The notes under the pieces are model-generated. The model was not told the origin of the DNA and did no database searches. It saw only the letters and a program-made list of their open reading frames with translations. 64,000 nucleotides of DNA, from assembly GCA_009760855.2 (NCBI GenBank), contig WPIO01000003.1, positions 8,578,001 through 8,642,000 on the forward strand. Direction: 5' to 3'. How positions within the stretch are numbered: the first letter of the stretch is position 1; each line of letters opens with the position of its first letter. The position numbers were made by a program, and so were the translations under genes. Source of the stretch: Cristatella mucedo (lineage: Eukaryota; Bryozoa; Phylactolaemata; Cristatellidae). Shown in pieces: positions 36,497-48,600 of this stretch.

Positions 36497-38029
36497 TGTA
36501 GCGCCTTGCTGGCCTTGGCTTAATTTTAGCGCAAACCAGAACTGTTCGGCGGGCAAGAACTCCTTTCTCCTAGAGCAGTGAGCCAGAGAAGAGCGCCAGT
36601 GCGATTAGAGAGCAAGAGCTTAAGAGCGAGCCAGGAAGCTCTGAGACCAGCGTTGGCAATTCGGCCTTTAGAATTGGTCGGATACCCGAGGGAGCTGCTG
36701 ATTAATGTTGGCTGGCCTGTCAACCTCTGCCATCACTCTGTCCAAAAAGAATCGTTTTAACCCATTCGGCATTCAAGCTGGACAGAGGTGCCCTTCCGGT
36801 GGCCTAGTAACGGTATTAATTATTTACCGTAATAGGCCACGGTGTCGGGCGCAATACCACTAAGCTCTTGCCCCACTGTCTCAGCTAGGTATTTGGGAGT
36901 CGAGCGACGGTCACTCTTGGTCTCTTGTTCGGCTCCTGCTCTCACTCTTCGGCTTTGCTTCAACGCCGTCGGACTCGTTTCTCTGAAAGCGAGGGAGGAA
37001 GGCGGGCTGTTCGCCGGCGATTGACGGGACAGGACGAGACAGCGCCCGGAGGATTTGGTTTGACTCCACCGAATACGGTCGTAGTGCGCCCAAGCTAGCA
37101 TTTTGTGTTCTGTGTGTGCACGCTTGCACGTGGTCTCGCATAAAGAGTTGCCGGTGCAAGCTAGACGTAGTTGGTGTGATGGGTCAGATATTCCGTTGGT
37201 TCAGGCTACGCATATTTGGGCCGTTCCCTCTAGAGACGCAGATAGCCTAAGTGTGGAGACGTGTTTCCTCTGCAAGAGTGCTTGAGGTGGCGTGTGTGGT
37301 GTATTCCTGCCGAAAAGTGGAAGTGGAGTCCTAGTTCTCTGGTCAGGGTTTGGGCTCCGGTTCGGGCTCCGTCTATTTTGGTCGTTCACCACTATAGACG
37401 TAAGTAGCCTAGTGTGGAGACGCGTTTCCTGCGAAAGAGTGCTTGAGGTGGCGTGTGTGGGGGTTTGTTTATCAAGCATGATATAACTCACCATTCAATT
37501 GCATTTTTCTTGGCAGCAAATGTAAAGCGCCTAGAAAGAGATGGAGTTCTCTGAGGGCGCTTCATCAAGTGCATTATTATTATTAGTATTATTATTCCTG
37601 CCGCCAGGTGGATGTGGAGTCCTAGTTCTCCGGTCAGGGTTTAGGCTCTGGTTCGGGCTATGTCTATTTGGGTCGTTCCTTACTATAGATGTAAGTAACC
37701 TAATTGTGAAGAAGTGTTACCGCCGCAAGAGTGCTTTTGCTGTCGAGAGTGCGTGAGGAGTGTGGAGATAAAACTGAGCTAGACGGGCAGCGACTTTGTG
37801 TGCTTGCAAACAAGGCTCAGTAAAATCCCCAATTTGTGTCTCACTTTCCGACTCACGTCGCGGACCCACTACCCCCTTTAGTAAAGATACGTAGGTCAGC
37901 GCCAGAAACGCTCGTTTCGTGGCGGCCAGCTTATTTCGCGTAGGCGTGCACCGAACGGCATTAGGCGTTCGATTACGCAGCAAGGTGAGCAGCAGGTCAA
38001 ACCTACTCCGCCGAGCCTACGGCGTTACA
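36497..38029 (+). mobile_element. Solo LTR, family A copy 3, with LINE tail inserted
   Basis: Starts TGTAGCGCC and ends GGCGTTACA. Flanks CAAG / CAAT match at 3 of 4 positions as a worn target duplication. It is closer to copy 1 than to copy 2: the same ~160-bp repeat period (CCTAAGTGTGGAGACG near 37247 and again near 37407). A family-A LINE tail is inserted at 37464-37590. Confidence 0.85.
37464..37590 (+). mobile_element. Family-A LINE 3' tail inserted in an LTR
   Basis: About 125 bp comprising only the last part of the LINE (TTTATCAAGCATGATATAAC, tail box, ATT repeats). It interrupts the LTR phrase GTGTGTGGGG / TATTCCTGCCG that is continuous in copy 1, so the empty site is known from within this window. 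Confidence 0.9.
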
Positions 38030-38469
38030 CAATGACCAATTGACAATTAAAGGGTCACAATATGTAGATTAAACAGTGCTCTTCCAACTAAGTACGTACG
38101 CGGGCGCAGGCAGAACACCGAAGCTGGTTCACAGGAACGTCTATTCGCTCGTGCGCCTGCAGAGCTCCCCCAGACACAACTGCCCTCTTCTCCCACTCGA
38201 CTCGCAGCCACAACTCATCCCGTGAGTTGGTGGGAGGACAAAGCCGGCCTGTGGATAAACCACAGCCGTCAGACCACAGCCGTGCACTGGCCTGTCCCTA
38301 GGCCACTACCGGTCTGCCTGCACTTGCAGTGTGCCGGCGAGCCCAGCGATCTGAGCCATGCACAGAGAACCACAAACCACACAGTACAAATGAAAACAGG
38401 CTTAGCACATTAAATAGATCTTTGTAAAACTTTGAAACAGGTAATAGTTTACTTATCAAAAGTCTATTA

Positions 38470-39875
38470 GCATAATATGGTTAGAGGTCACATGAGCAGT
38501 GTCAACGTGTAAATATGGTTAGTGGTAGCAGGCAAAGTGTCAGCATGCACAAGCACACAAAAGACAGATCACAAGGTTCCACCAAATGCTTTAAGAAACA
38601 AGTGCATATTAAGCTTTAATGTCCTTAATTTACAGAAGTCAAGACAAGATGTCACAAATGCTAGGCTAATAAAATGTAGAAGCCCTGCCTAAGTAAGCTC
38701 GAATTTTAGCAGTGTTATGGAGCTGATAGTAGGTGAACTTGACTGTGAAGCTGATATGGTCATATAGTGAAGAGTCAATTTGAAACAGCAAACCAAGGCT
38801 TCGTGAAGACGCTTCAGGAGATCTGCTGGCAGAGCCGATTTTCAGCTTGAGCTTTCCAGTTTCTGAATCGCACTTGGTTTGTCCATAACTAGTAAGTTGG
38901 TTGTATCAAGATAACATTTAAAGAAATTGTATATAGTCATCCATGTGAGTACAGCAAAGGAGATGAGAGAATGTGACATCCATGAAGACTTAGAGGGATC
39001 AAAGTAAAAGAAGAACTGAGCACTGTCTGCATAGATGCGAGAGCATGGACCGTGCTCGGTGATCACATCGGCAAGAAAATGAGTATACACTGTAGAAAGT
39101 AGTGCACCAAACACAGCCATTAGAGGTGCCCCGCACTTCCGTGGTTTCTCAGACGATCTTTGTTCGTTCACATCGATACTCCAGAGTCTCCAACTGAAAT
39201 AGGGCCGACATCATTGAAGTACAGTGCCAGTGATGCCGAGGCGAGACGAGAGGTGCTCGAGAAGAACTTGTTAATCGATTGTATTGAATACTACCGAAAG
39301 ATCAAGAAAAACAAGGGAATTGACTTCACTAAGTCTGCATTTCTGAGAAAGTTATTATACACCCAAAGCAATGCTGACTGGAATGATTTAGCTCTAAAAC
39401 CAGACTGGAACTTACTTTTTGGGTTTGACGTTTCAATGTAAGTGTTCAGCTAGTCAGCCAACAAGTGCGTTTTTGATATGTAGAACGGAGACTGCACAGA
39501 AGCTGCCTGAGTTCTGTTGGTCTAGTATTGCTTTCTTAATTAGTGGTCTAGGAAGACTGGGCGAAAGTCGCTCAAGATGTCCTGGTCCAGTTCTGCTCTC
39601 TTAATTAGTGACTCAACTACTGCCTTTTTTCAAAGGTGTAGGGACAAGACCTGAGACTAAGGACATATTGATTTGGTTAGCTATGCATGGCAGAGCAGAT
39701 CATTGCTTCGTAGGAGTAGGACGGTGGGAATAGAGTCTATAGAGCAAGTATTCTTCTTTGAATGGGAGACGAATTTCAGGAGGAGATCACTTGTAGCCGC
39801 CTTGGATACAGACATTAAGGGGCTTCACAGAATTAAGACGGAAAAGCCCCGCGGGGCTGTTACTAAGGGACAGGA
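38470..39875 (-). mobile_element. Family-A LINE fragment covering most of the reverse transcriptase
   Basis: From the 3' untranslated region at 38470 through RT to the N-terminal RT blocks near 39870. A 109-codon frame at 38842-39171 includes the region of the catalytic box, here degenerate (IYADS in place of FYADD). Many stops; not functional. Confidence 0.8.
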
Positions 39876-39960
39876 GTGTAGTGGGTAAGGCGGTTGCTCT
39901 TCAGCATCTCCATCACATGGCTGTAGGTTTGAATCCTTCGTTCGGTGATTCCTTATTGCC
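39876..39960 (+). mobile_element. tRNA-derived SINE fragment (family without LINE tail)
   Basis: A-box-like TAGTGGGTAAGG followed 35 bases later by the B box GGTTTGAATCC, then TGATTCCTTATTGCC, shared with the copy at 54.3 kb. It adjoins the end of the LINE fragment. It is not a functional tRNA: no matching acceptor stem. Confidence 0.6.
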
Positions 39961-40039
39961 GCCCGTTGACACAGAAGCTATATAATCTATCCCCTAGATC
40001 CATACAAGGATTGCTAGATAAGCATCTAGCCTAGGAGTG

Positions 40040-40660
40040 GTCACGCATAAGCACACAATGGACAATTCGCAAGGACAGACCTACTGGTGCGATGGAGAGG
40101 TGGAGTTTCAGCTTCTTTTACATGTCGTGAAATCAGGCATGTCATACCACCAGTCGGGAGTGAGTTCCAGGTTTGGGAGCATATGAACTGAAGGCACGGT
40201 CTCCAGATGATTTGAGATTGGTTAGAGGCACAGCCAAATGGGTTGAGTTGGAAGAGTATCGTGTAAGTGGGCCTATGCAAAGCTTGATTAGGAAGTTCAG
40301 ATAGGTTGGCCAGAGCAAGGGAATGAAGGGACCTAAAAGTGAATGAAAATCGTCACACTGCTCGATGGAAGCCAGAAGTGGTGTAACATGTCAGTTGTGC
40401 TGTTCATGAAAAATATGCTTTGCTACAGAGCTATTCACAACCGTACACATGCTAACACAACAGGCGGGAGACCTGCAGAAAGTCAGCAACAGAAGATCAG
40501 AAAGGCTCTCACACATGCACGGACCGGACCCACTTGGCTGAGGTGTCTTTATCTAAGCAAGTCCAGGTCTCTGCAATGTTACGTAGCTGAAAGTAAAAAG
40601 TCATGACCGTGAAGCTGTAGTGATCATCTAGGGAAAGATCATTTTCGCAAAGGCACAGAG
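40040..40660 (-). mobile_element. Family-A LINE fragment
   Basis: RT C-terminal region recognised by GAGTGAGTTCCAGGTTTGGG and GGCACGGTCTCCAGATGATT, shared with other minus-strand copies. The tail is lost. Confidence 0.65.
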
Positions 40661-40814
40661 TTGGCATTCCTCTTACCCGGGCAATAGGGGAGTACTCTGC
40701 ATAACACCGTTCTGATGCATTTGTACAATTTTCCGAACATCTACTGAAAATATCCCATTACAGTTGGATTCAGTGCATCAGTTGGTGATAAGCTTTTAGC
40801 AGCACTACATTCAC

Positions 40815-40905
40815 TACTTTGCAGCAAATGTAAAGCACCTAGAGAGAGATTGGGTTCTCTGAGGGCACTTTATCAAGTTCATCATTATTATTATTATTAT
40901 TGCTA
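40815..40905 (+). mobile_element. Family-A LINE 3' tail
   Basis: GCAAATGTAAAGCACCTAG, AGAGATTGGGTTCTCTGAGG, then ATT repeats. Nothing of the coding part remains. Confidence 0.8.
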
Positions 40906-41194
40906 CTCACTGTCACCATGTCTCATCATACCAGCTTGATACTCAACAGGCATTTTGGCTTCTTCTTATGCATACTTGACAGTGAACGGAATGCTGAATT
41001 AGAATGCAGAAAGCAGCAATTGCCCTCTCAAGTCTTACTGGCCATAAAAGTAATCGGATAAGGAAACTTCCTTAAAATATTGACTATCGCTGCACAAAGC
41101 GGTAGCGGTCAACACTTAGTTATAGAGGGCCCTCGAGGAAAACTGCACATTGTCATCCTCTGAATTCGCATGCCTGGCCCTTTAATTCGTGTTA

Positions 41195-42490
41195 TTCAGC
41201 CTAGACTATAAATATAGGGAAGGCTTGCCATGATTCTTCGTGCTTTCTTTGGAAAGACCTACGATCGGTCTGGCAGCGAGGCACTGGCATGGTTTGAATC
41301 GTACTTATCCGATCGTGTTCAATTCGGGTCGTGTGGGGGCCGGTCTCACACATGAAAAGGGTCACCTGGGGAATCCCTCAAGGGTCCATCCTCGGTCCCT
41401 TGCTGTTCTTCATTTATACTCAACCTCTGGGAAAACTGATTAAGGCCCATAGAATGGAATATCACTTTTATGCTGATAATACTCAGCTGTATCTGTCATC
41501 CAAACCATCGAAATCTGCTGCAGTAACTGATAAACTAAATGCTTGCCTTGCCGACATTCCATCCTGAATGTCGGAAAACTTCTTGAAACTCAATGACGAC
41601 AAAACCGAACTGCTGCTCATAGGACACCCTAAGCGTGTGGCTGGATTAAAAGGCTTTTCTCTTCTAATAGATGATGCTGTTGTGCGACCATCACACCTGC
41701 TCGAAATTTAGGTGTTATTTTCGACAGCTGCCAAAATTTTAAAAGCTTCATTATGAAGACTGCTTCTACAGCTAGCCATCACGTTCGATCCCTATCCAAG
41801 ATTAGGAGCTGTCTTCGGCTTGCAAAAATTTAAGTAGCTCCTTAGTTCTGTCTCGGATTGCCTTTTAGCTGGGCTACCAAAGAAAGCAACTAGGCCACTG
41901 CAGCTGGCTTTGAATATGGCTGCAAGGCTAGTTTCAAGTCCCAGAGGTTTGACCACGTGTCTCTTTCACTAAAACAGCTAGGATGGCTGCCGGTTGATAA
42001 ACAGATACAGAGCCAAGTTCTTACGCTGACCCACCAAGGCTTGGCTCCTCCATACGTAGTTGAAACTGCTGCACCAGTTTCAGCCTCCTCGTGCCCTCAG
42101 GTTCTGCATGGAAAATAAATTAGCTATTCTATTCCTGCGCTTAAAGACCGTTGGTGACAGAAGCTTTAGCTCTGCAGGTCCTAGACTGTGAGACTCTCTT
42201 CCACAATTCTTACGCAACGACAACTACTCTCCTGTTGCCGACTATGGCTCATCCTGTTCACCAGTCCTGAGCTGCTACTTCCACGGTACTCACTACCTCA
42301 ACTGCTGTCCTGACTGCTATTCTTCCCACTTTCTCTTTGTTGCGTGAGATGAAGTCTGCTGGCTACCGAATGCTTACCGAAAACCTCTTAAGCTGCGAGT
42401 GCGCTATACAAAACTCGCCTGCGTAACACCCATAGTATTTATGGCTTTGTAGAGCTACAGATGGATGGATACGTACATACATACATGCAT
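41195..42490 (+). mobile_element. Family-B LINE fragment, reverse transcriptase and tail
   Basis: RT segment with [20 protein letters not shown], then YHFYADNTQLYLS (the catalytic FYADD has become FYADN) and [18 protein letters not shown], followed by the C-terminal region with stops. The 3' end (TGCGTAACACCCATAG...) lacks the family-A tail box and ends in ATAC-rich repeats near 42480. A distinct family from A. Confidence 0.8.
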
Positions 42491-42682
42491 ACATTATTCT
42501 ATATCTTCTAATTACCATTAGCAGTAGAGGATTATTAAACGCTTGTCGGTGAAGAGATGCTGATAGACGGCGGTCAAATATGTCACACCAGCGAAACCAA
42601 GTGATTGCTACGAACAGGACGGATTAACTGAGAAAGATTAACAGATATGGACAGGAATGGCTAACTGCTGATTGCACAATAC

Positions 42683-45600
42683 CTTGAATAAACTCGCATG
42701 TGTGTCTCACATCTCGTGTCATATAGTAACCACTGTCACAGCTGCATGAACTGAAGAACAGACAAGCTGAGTGTGATCCATAGACTCGGTGGCAATTGTC
42801 GTCGTTATAGCAGCCCACTCCTCGGCTGCTTACTGTCAAGGAAAAATAATCAAAAGCAATGAATCTGCCAATGGGGCAAGTGGTAGCAGTGCCAAGCGGC
42901 TGTCTCTCACTACCTGGTTGACACGAGTCCTCCTGGATCCGATAGTTTTCCGAGCATCCACAAATGCCGTCTTCCCCACACGTGTAAGCAGGCCCAAATC
43001 TAGTGCACCTGCTTGCATCATCGCTGCAGTCAATGTGCAAACCTGCAGAGCGTGACGTTCTATGGGGTTACAGAGTATTTTTATGACAGCCATACCACAC
43101 AGCACTCAACCTCAAATCAGTGTGGTCAGGTACTTACAACGCATATCATTCCCAATTGGGCAATGCTTACACGGTTCTATAGATTCCCGTATTCAGCAAA
43201 TTCGTGCTAATGGCCACCTCAGCAAAACGGCATTATTAACAGCATGTTAACAATCCGACAGATATTAACCTGTTTCTAATGTCCAGCGTCATGCAAGATC
43301 AACTGAGAGCTTGCTTGGTACAATGTTTTGGTTTGCTTAGCACTTGCATGTCAAAACTTCGAAGTGGTTAGCTAAATCTTTAGTTTTGCTAAGTTATGAA
43401 TTTGATCCTAATGTTTGAACATAAAAGATTCTTTGTTCTTCATCGATAATAGTAAATCTGGCTGTCAACTAATCAATATTTAAATTTAAGGTATTGTAAC
43501 TTGTCCAGAAGCTTTATTATTACAAAGCACCTAGACTAGTCACGATGCCTTCAAATTGCCCTACCTTCCGTTGATAAATAAATTGTCAATTTAGTCAGTT
43601 TCATATCGAGCCACGTGTATTTTTCCTATTCTTAGTAGGAAAATTGCGTCTGATTTATTACGTTAACGATTTTTTGCCTCGTGACTTACCGGTTATTGTC
43701 TCATTGTGGGGTGAGCCCAGAGACCTGTATTCAACAATTTAAGTTGTCATGTACTGAGTACATACTTTTCTAAAAGGATTTGAACTAAAAGCCAGGAATA
43801 CAAGGTTTCAAAATGGTGTACATCATATACGATTGATCCCACATTTTCTAATCTCTCATCCTTCTAGAAAGTTAAATAATTGTAAAAGTAACTAGCTGCT
43901 GCAGCCGAATACATCAGGGGATAAAAGTTGCCATTCGATGTTAGAATATGCCAGTAAATTAAGCATTTGTAGGTACCTGTAGCTGTCTGTATTGGAGACT
44001 GATTAGTCGTGGATTGTTGCTACATAGTTCTAATGATGAAACTTCTGGCATAAACCAATCAACCAAAATGCGCCATCTTACTAGTACTGGAGTTAAACCT
44101 TGGGTGATGGTCTCAATAAATTTTAATTTAAGTGTACTATGTACTATGCCCATAGTCAACGCTACAGCTAAGATAGGCATGCAGTTGCCTATATATAGAT
44201 CATTTAATAATAAAATTTCAAAGATAAATATAATTTATTTGTTCTGTGCCACCCACGTAATCATAAATTGTTCATACATTATCATTTTTTGGTTTCCAAC
44301 AAGATAGCTAACCTGAATCGCTGATCCTCAGTATATCGAATTGTGCACAAGTGTTTGATAGCCAATTTAGGAATTCAGCTGCAACCATTAATTTTTAGGA
44401 GACTTGTTTACCTAGATGGTCGATCTTAAAGAAAATATCTCCACAGACGTGCGCAAGAACAAGCCAGTGAATGATTACACTTTGATTCTATGGATAATCC
44501 AGTCGAAACCACAAGGCCACGGCAGAGGCGCTGTCTTGTTTTGGAAAAGGGAATATAAATGGACCCAAGAAGCACAGTCAGTCACTAGATTCGTTATTTT
44601 TGTATTTATTCGAACAGGAAGTCTTTTGACGATTATGTGGATGATCGATACAAAACTGCTCTTAGAAGCCAATTGTGGGAGAACTGAATGGCGACCAGTC
44701 CAATAGATCAGGGGCCACTAACCTTTCTTTGGTAAACAGAGGGCTATCCTTTACATATGTCTTGGTCTTGTTTTGCGAAAAATTATCCTTAATTTTGTGC
44801 TGGGATGGTGAGGAGGTACATGTAATACAAAAAATATTTTACATTTGATTTACGGGGAGAACTATCGAAATCCGAGGCAGAAAAGGAGGCAAGGAGGAAA
44901 GAAAATAAGCAACTTCTATATCTGACATCTGAAGATAATTGTAAGATCGCAGTATGAAAAATGATCTTCAGATATCTTCTCTGGCCCATGCAAGCTTTTA
45001 GTTGATTCTTGCTACCTTTACTTGACGAAGGAAAGTGAGGTGGTAGAAGAAGGCAAGCAAGCCGCTCTCGGCGATTTGATGACTGCCCGGTCAACGTGTC
45101 AAGACCACTACCAGCCTGAGAAGCGCTATCATTACAAAAAATTTGCTAATGAACCCAGAAAACAATGGCATTTTGATGAACTGTCATCACATGCAAATTG
45201 TACTGGCTATCATTGTATTGTAGTCTTACTACTTCTCGCTTACCTGATCGGCAGAGATGATTGTGCTGATTGTATAAAAATCCCATTGCACATACACACT
45301 TTCCAGCACTGCAGATGCTGTTCTCTCCCATATTTCTTTCGCGTGAGCACTGCCTTCCAGACAAGCAGCTTGATTGGTAGCCTTCAATGTTAAATTATAT
45401 TAGTGAATTAAAAGGTAAGGGTAAAGGTAAGTAAAATCAAAGGGTAAACATACATTGAAAATGAAAATGCATGTGCATAGAACCCTAAGATAACTTTATT
45501 CAAGCACTTCACATATACTTCCGGGCTCGAGTCACGACCTCGGTCGTCAAAGGCGAGCACATAAACCGCTGGGTCCAACAAGGGCTCAAATCTAAGACTG

Positions 45601-48600
45601 CATGAAAACTGGCTCATGATCATGTAATGAAGACCATCTGAGGCCACAGAAGTTTAATTTTTTCATTTACAGGGAGAAAACCGGCTCTATTTTTTATTGC
45701 CGAAAAGGCCATCAATTGGTGGTGCTCAAATCGTGTACTAACTGATCCAACATAGGTTTGGGTTCGTGGAAGTAAATAATAATAATATTCTTATGAGAAC
45801 ATTTGAATATCACCCTTAGAGAAATAAATTTATTTCTAGATACATTAAAATGTGCTGAAAAAAGAAGGAAATTAATTGTTTAGCTATAGGATGCAAAGTG
45901 CCAGATCAAATAAGCATGCAATGGTCCACATATACCGAGCTAAGGCTGAGGAACCGAAGAGATTTTAGAGTCTTTTTTAATTCTACCTAGTTAGTTAAAT
46001 ATAGCGACCTCAGTCGGTAGTGAGTTCCAAGCTTTGGGAGCATACAAAGAAGGGGCATTGTCTCAAAATCCTTGGGGACTGCTTAAAGGCACAGCCAAGC
46101 GACTTGAGACGGTGGTACGATGCGAGCCCCGATGAAGTAGTATTTCCAATGGGTAGTCTAGAGAATGGAGAGACTTATAAGAGCATGACTAAATGTTGAA
46201 ATCGATATGCTGCTCGATAAGGAGCCAGCGAAGGTTGGTTGAAAGTGGTGTACTGTGACACTTTCAAGGTCCACTGCAAAGTCTGGCAGCAGAATTTGGC
46301 ACAGCTATTAGCAGTCCCTTATCACAGATTTTATTTTTCTGATCTCATTTCAGTTCTGTTTGCAAGAAATCGATATTTCCTCGTTATGGGTGATTTCAAC
46401 ATTAATTTTGACGACTTAAGTGATGCCTTTGTGCTGAATTTTATGTACTGACTGACCCTTTTTCTCTGATGGGTCATGTGCATGACCCCACTCACAACAA
46501 ATATAATTCATAAAATGTATTTGTGTAGCACCCTAAGAGAACTTAATCTCTATTAATATCTCTAATATTCATCCTATACTTAATCTCTCCACATATGCTA
46601 TGGGCTCGAGCCCACGATCTCGGCCAGACCTAGGTCAGGTAAGCACCTTAACAACTGGGCCAAGCCAGCACAGGTCACATACTCGATCAAATCTTCTATT
46701 ACAAGTGTATTCTATCATCCCATATTATTACCGAATCCTGCTAATCTGATGGAATGCCGATCTAGTTGAATCTAAAGTGTGTGCCCACCTCTGCATTCAA
46801 AACCACATGTGAATTGCAAATACCACAAAACCTTGATATCGATGCTGCCAGAGCAAAAATAATGACAGGAATAACAATAACATACTTGATAAAGCACCAC
46901 CGAGAAATCAATCTCTTTCTAGGCGCTTTACATTTGCTGCAAAGGAAACACGATTGTATGGTGAATGGCATCAGGTTTGATAAACAACATGAATAACATA
47001 ATCAGGGGTGACATGCACAGGGTCAGCATGCAAATGTGGTTAGTGGCAGCATACACAATGTCAGCATGCATAAGCACATTAAGGACGAATCACAGGGACC
47101 CACTGAATGCTGTCATAAATAGGTGCGTTGTTAAGTTCTTTTTAAATGTGGTCAGGTGAGGGGATGTCGTGACAAAAGTCGGAGAGAGTTACAGGATATG
47201 GGAGCATGCAAAAAAAAAGGCACGGTCTCCAAAGGATTTGAGGTTTGTACGAAGTATAGGTAAACAGTTAGTTTCCGAAAAGCGGGTCGTACATTTCTTG
47301 GTCTGGTGGGGCATAGATCTGATAGGTAGGCTGGAGCCAAAGAATGAAGGGATTTGAAGTCGATCCGTTGCTTGACTGGTAGCCAGTGCAGGTCGGAGAG
47401 AAGTGGTGTGATGTGGCAACTGCGAAGCTTATGACAGACAAGCCTAGGTGCCGAGTTTTGCACCGGCTTTAAGCCCCTAATTGCACAGGTAAGCTAGCTA
47501 GCAGTGAGTTACAGAAGTCAAGACGGGATGTCACAAATGCACTGACCAACTTAGATGTGGTATCCCTATCTAAACAAGCCCGAAAATGTCTTCTTTGCCT
47601 TTGCTGCTGGTGCTCCCATCCGACCAGTCATCATTGGTAGAATGCTACAAAACGACACCAGCTGACGTGCTTTATGAGTTTGCATCACTGACTAAGCACA
47701 ATGTTTGCCATCACTAAGACGGCCTATGGTTTACCTCCAACATTATTCTAGCTAGGTCTACTAAGCGCAAGCTTGAGAAAGCATATAAACCATCAAGATT
47801 GACAGTCCATCGTCAGGCATATGAGGACTATCGTATATCATATAAGTCTAACCTAGTAAAGGCCAAGTCTAGCTTCTACAAAATATGGTTGCATCCCTGA
47901 AACGCAATCTGAATATGCTTATGTCTACCATTACCTATCTCTTTAACCACTTCCAGATTAGCGCCTTACCTAGTGATCCATGTGGTGATCTAGCCGATCG
48001 CTTATTTAGCTTCTTTGTCAGCAAGATAGACAAGATCAGAGAGCCCATGCCTAAGGTTGCATCATGCCCTCTGGACTCATGTCCCTCAATTACATCAACA
48101 CAGCACTCCTATCCAACGATTTCGTTCACTAACTTCATGTCCACACCCAAGAAGGCTATGAGTGACATTCCAAAATTCATTTACCAGTAAAAAACTACTA
48201 GATCTCTCGTCCATATTCCCAGTTTCCTATTTCCACTTACTTATTACTTATGCTGTTTAGATCTTCTGCTGCCATGCATAACTAACATAATAAATGTGCC
48301 CTTAGAGAAGCTTCCGTCTAGCCTCCCTCTTCCTATTCCGATCAAAGACACTGGAACGAGTTGTGGCAGACCAACTGAACTCTTCCATTGAGACCTCAAA
48401 TCTAGAAAGTAAGTTTGTCTGAGTTAAGAGCTAATCACCCCACAAAGTCAGCATTGTTTAGGGCGTAAAACGACCTTCTCATGAATGCAGACTTGGGCGA
48501 GTCTCTCTGCTTGTTCTGGTTGATCTTTCAGCAATTTTGGATGCTATTGATCACCAAGTCCTTCTTGAGCATCTCGCATGGCATCACTGGCACTGCAATA

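Noticed and set aside
34991-38029. One full LTR retrotransposon with two LTRs
   Set aside because: The 240-bp interval has no gag, pol or primer-binding site, and the flanking bases support separate insertions.
39876-39960. A functional tRNA gene
   Set aside because: B box is good, but acceptor and anticodon stems do not pair, and the downstream sequence is shared with a similar copy at 54.3 kb, so it is a SINE head.
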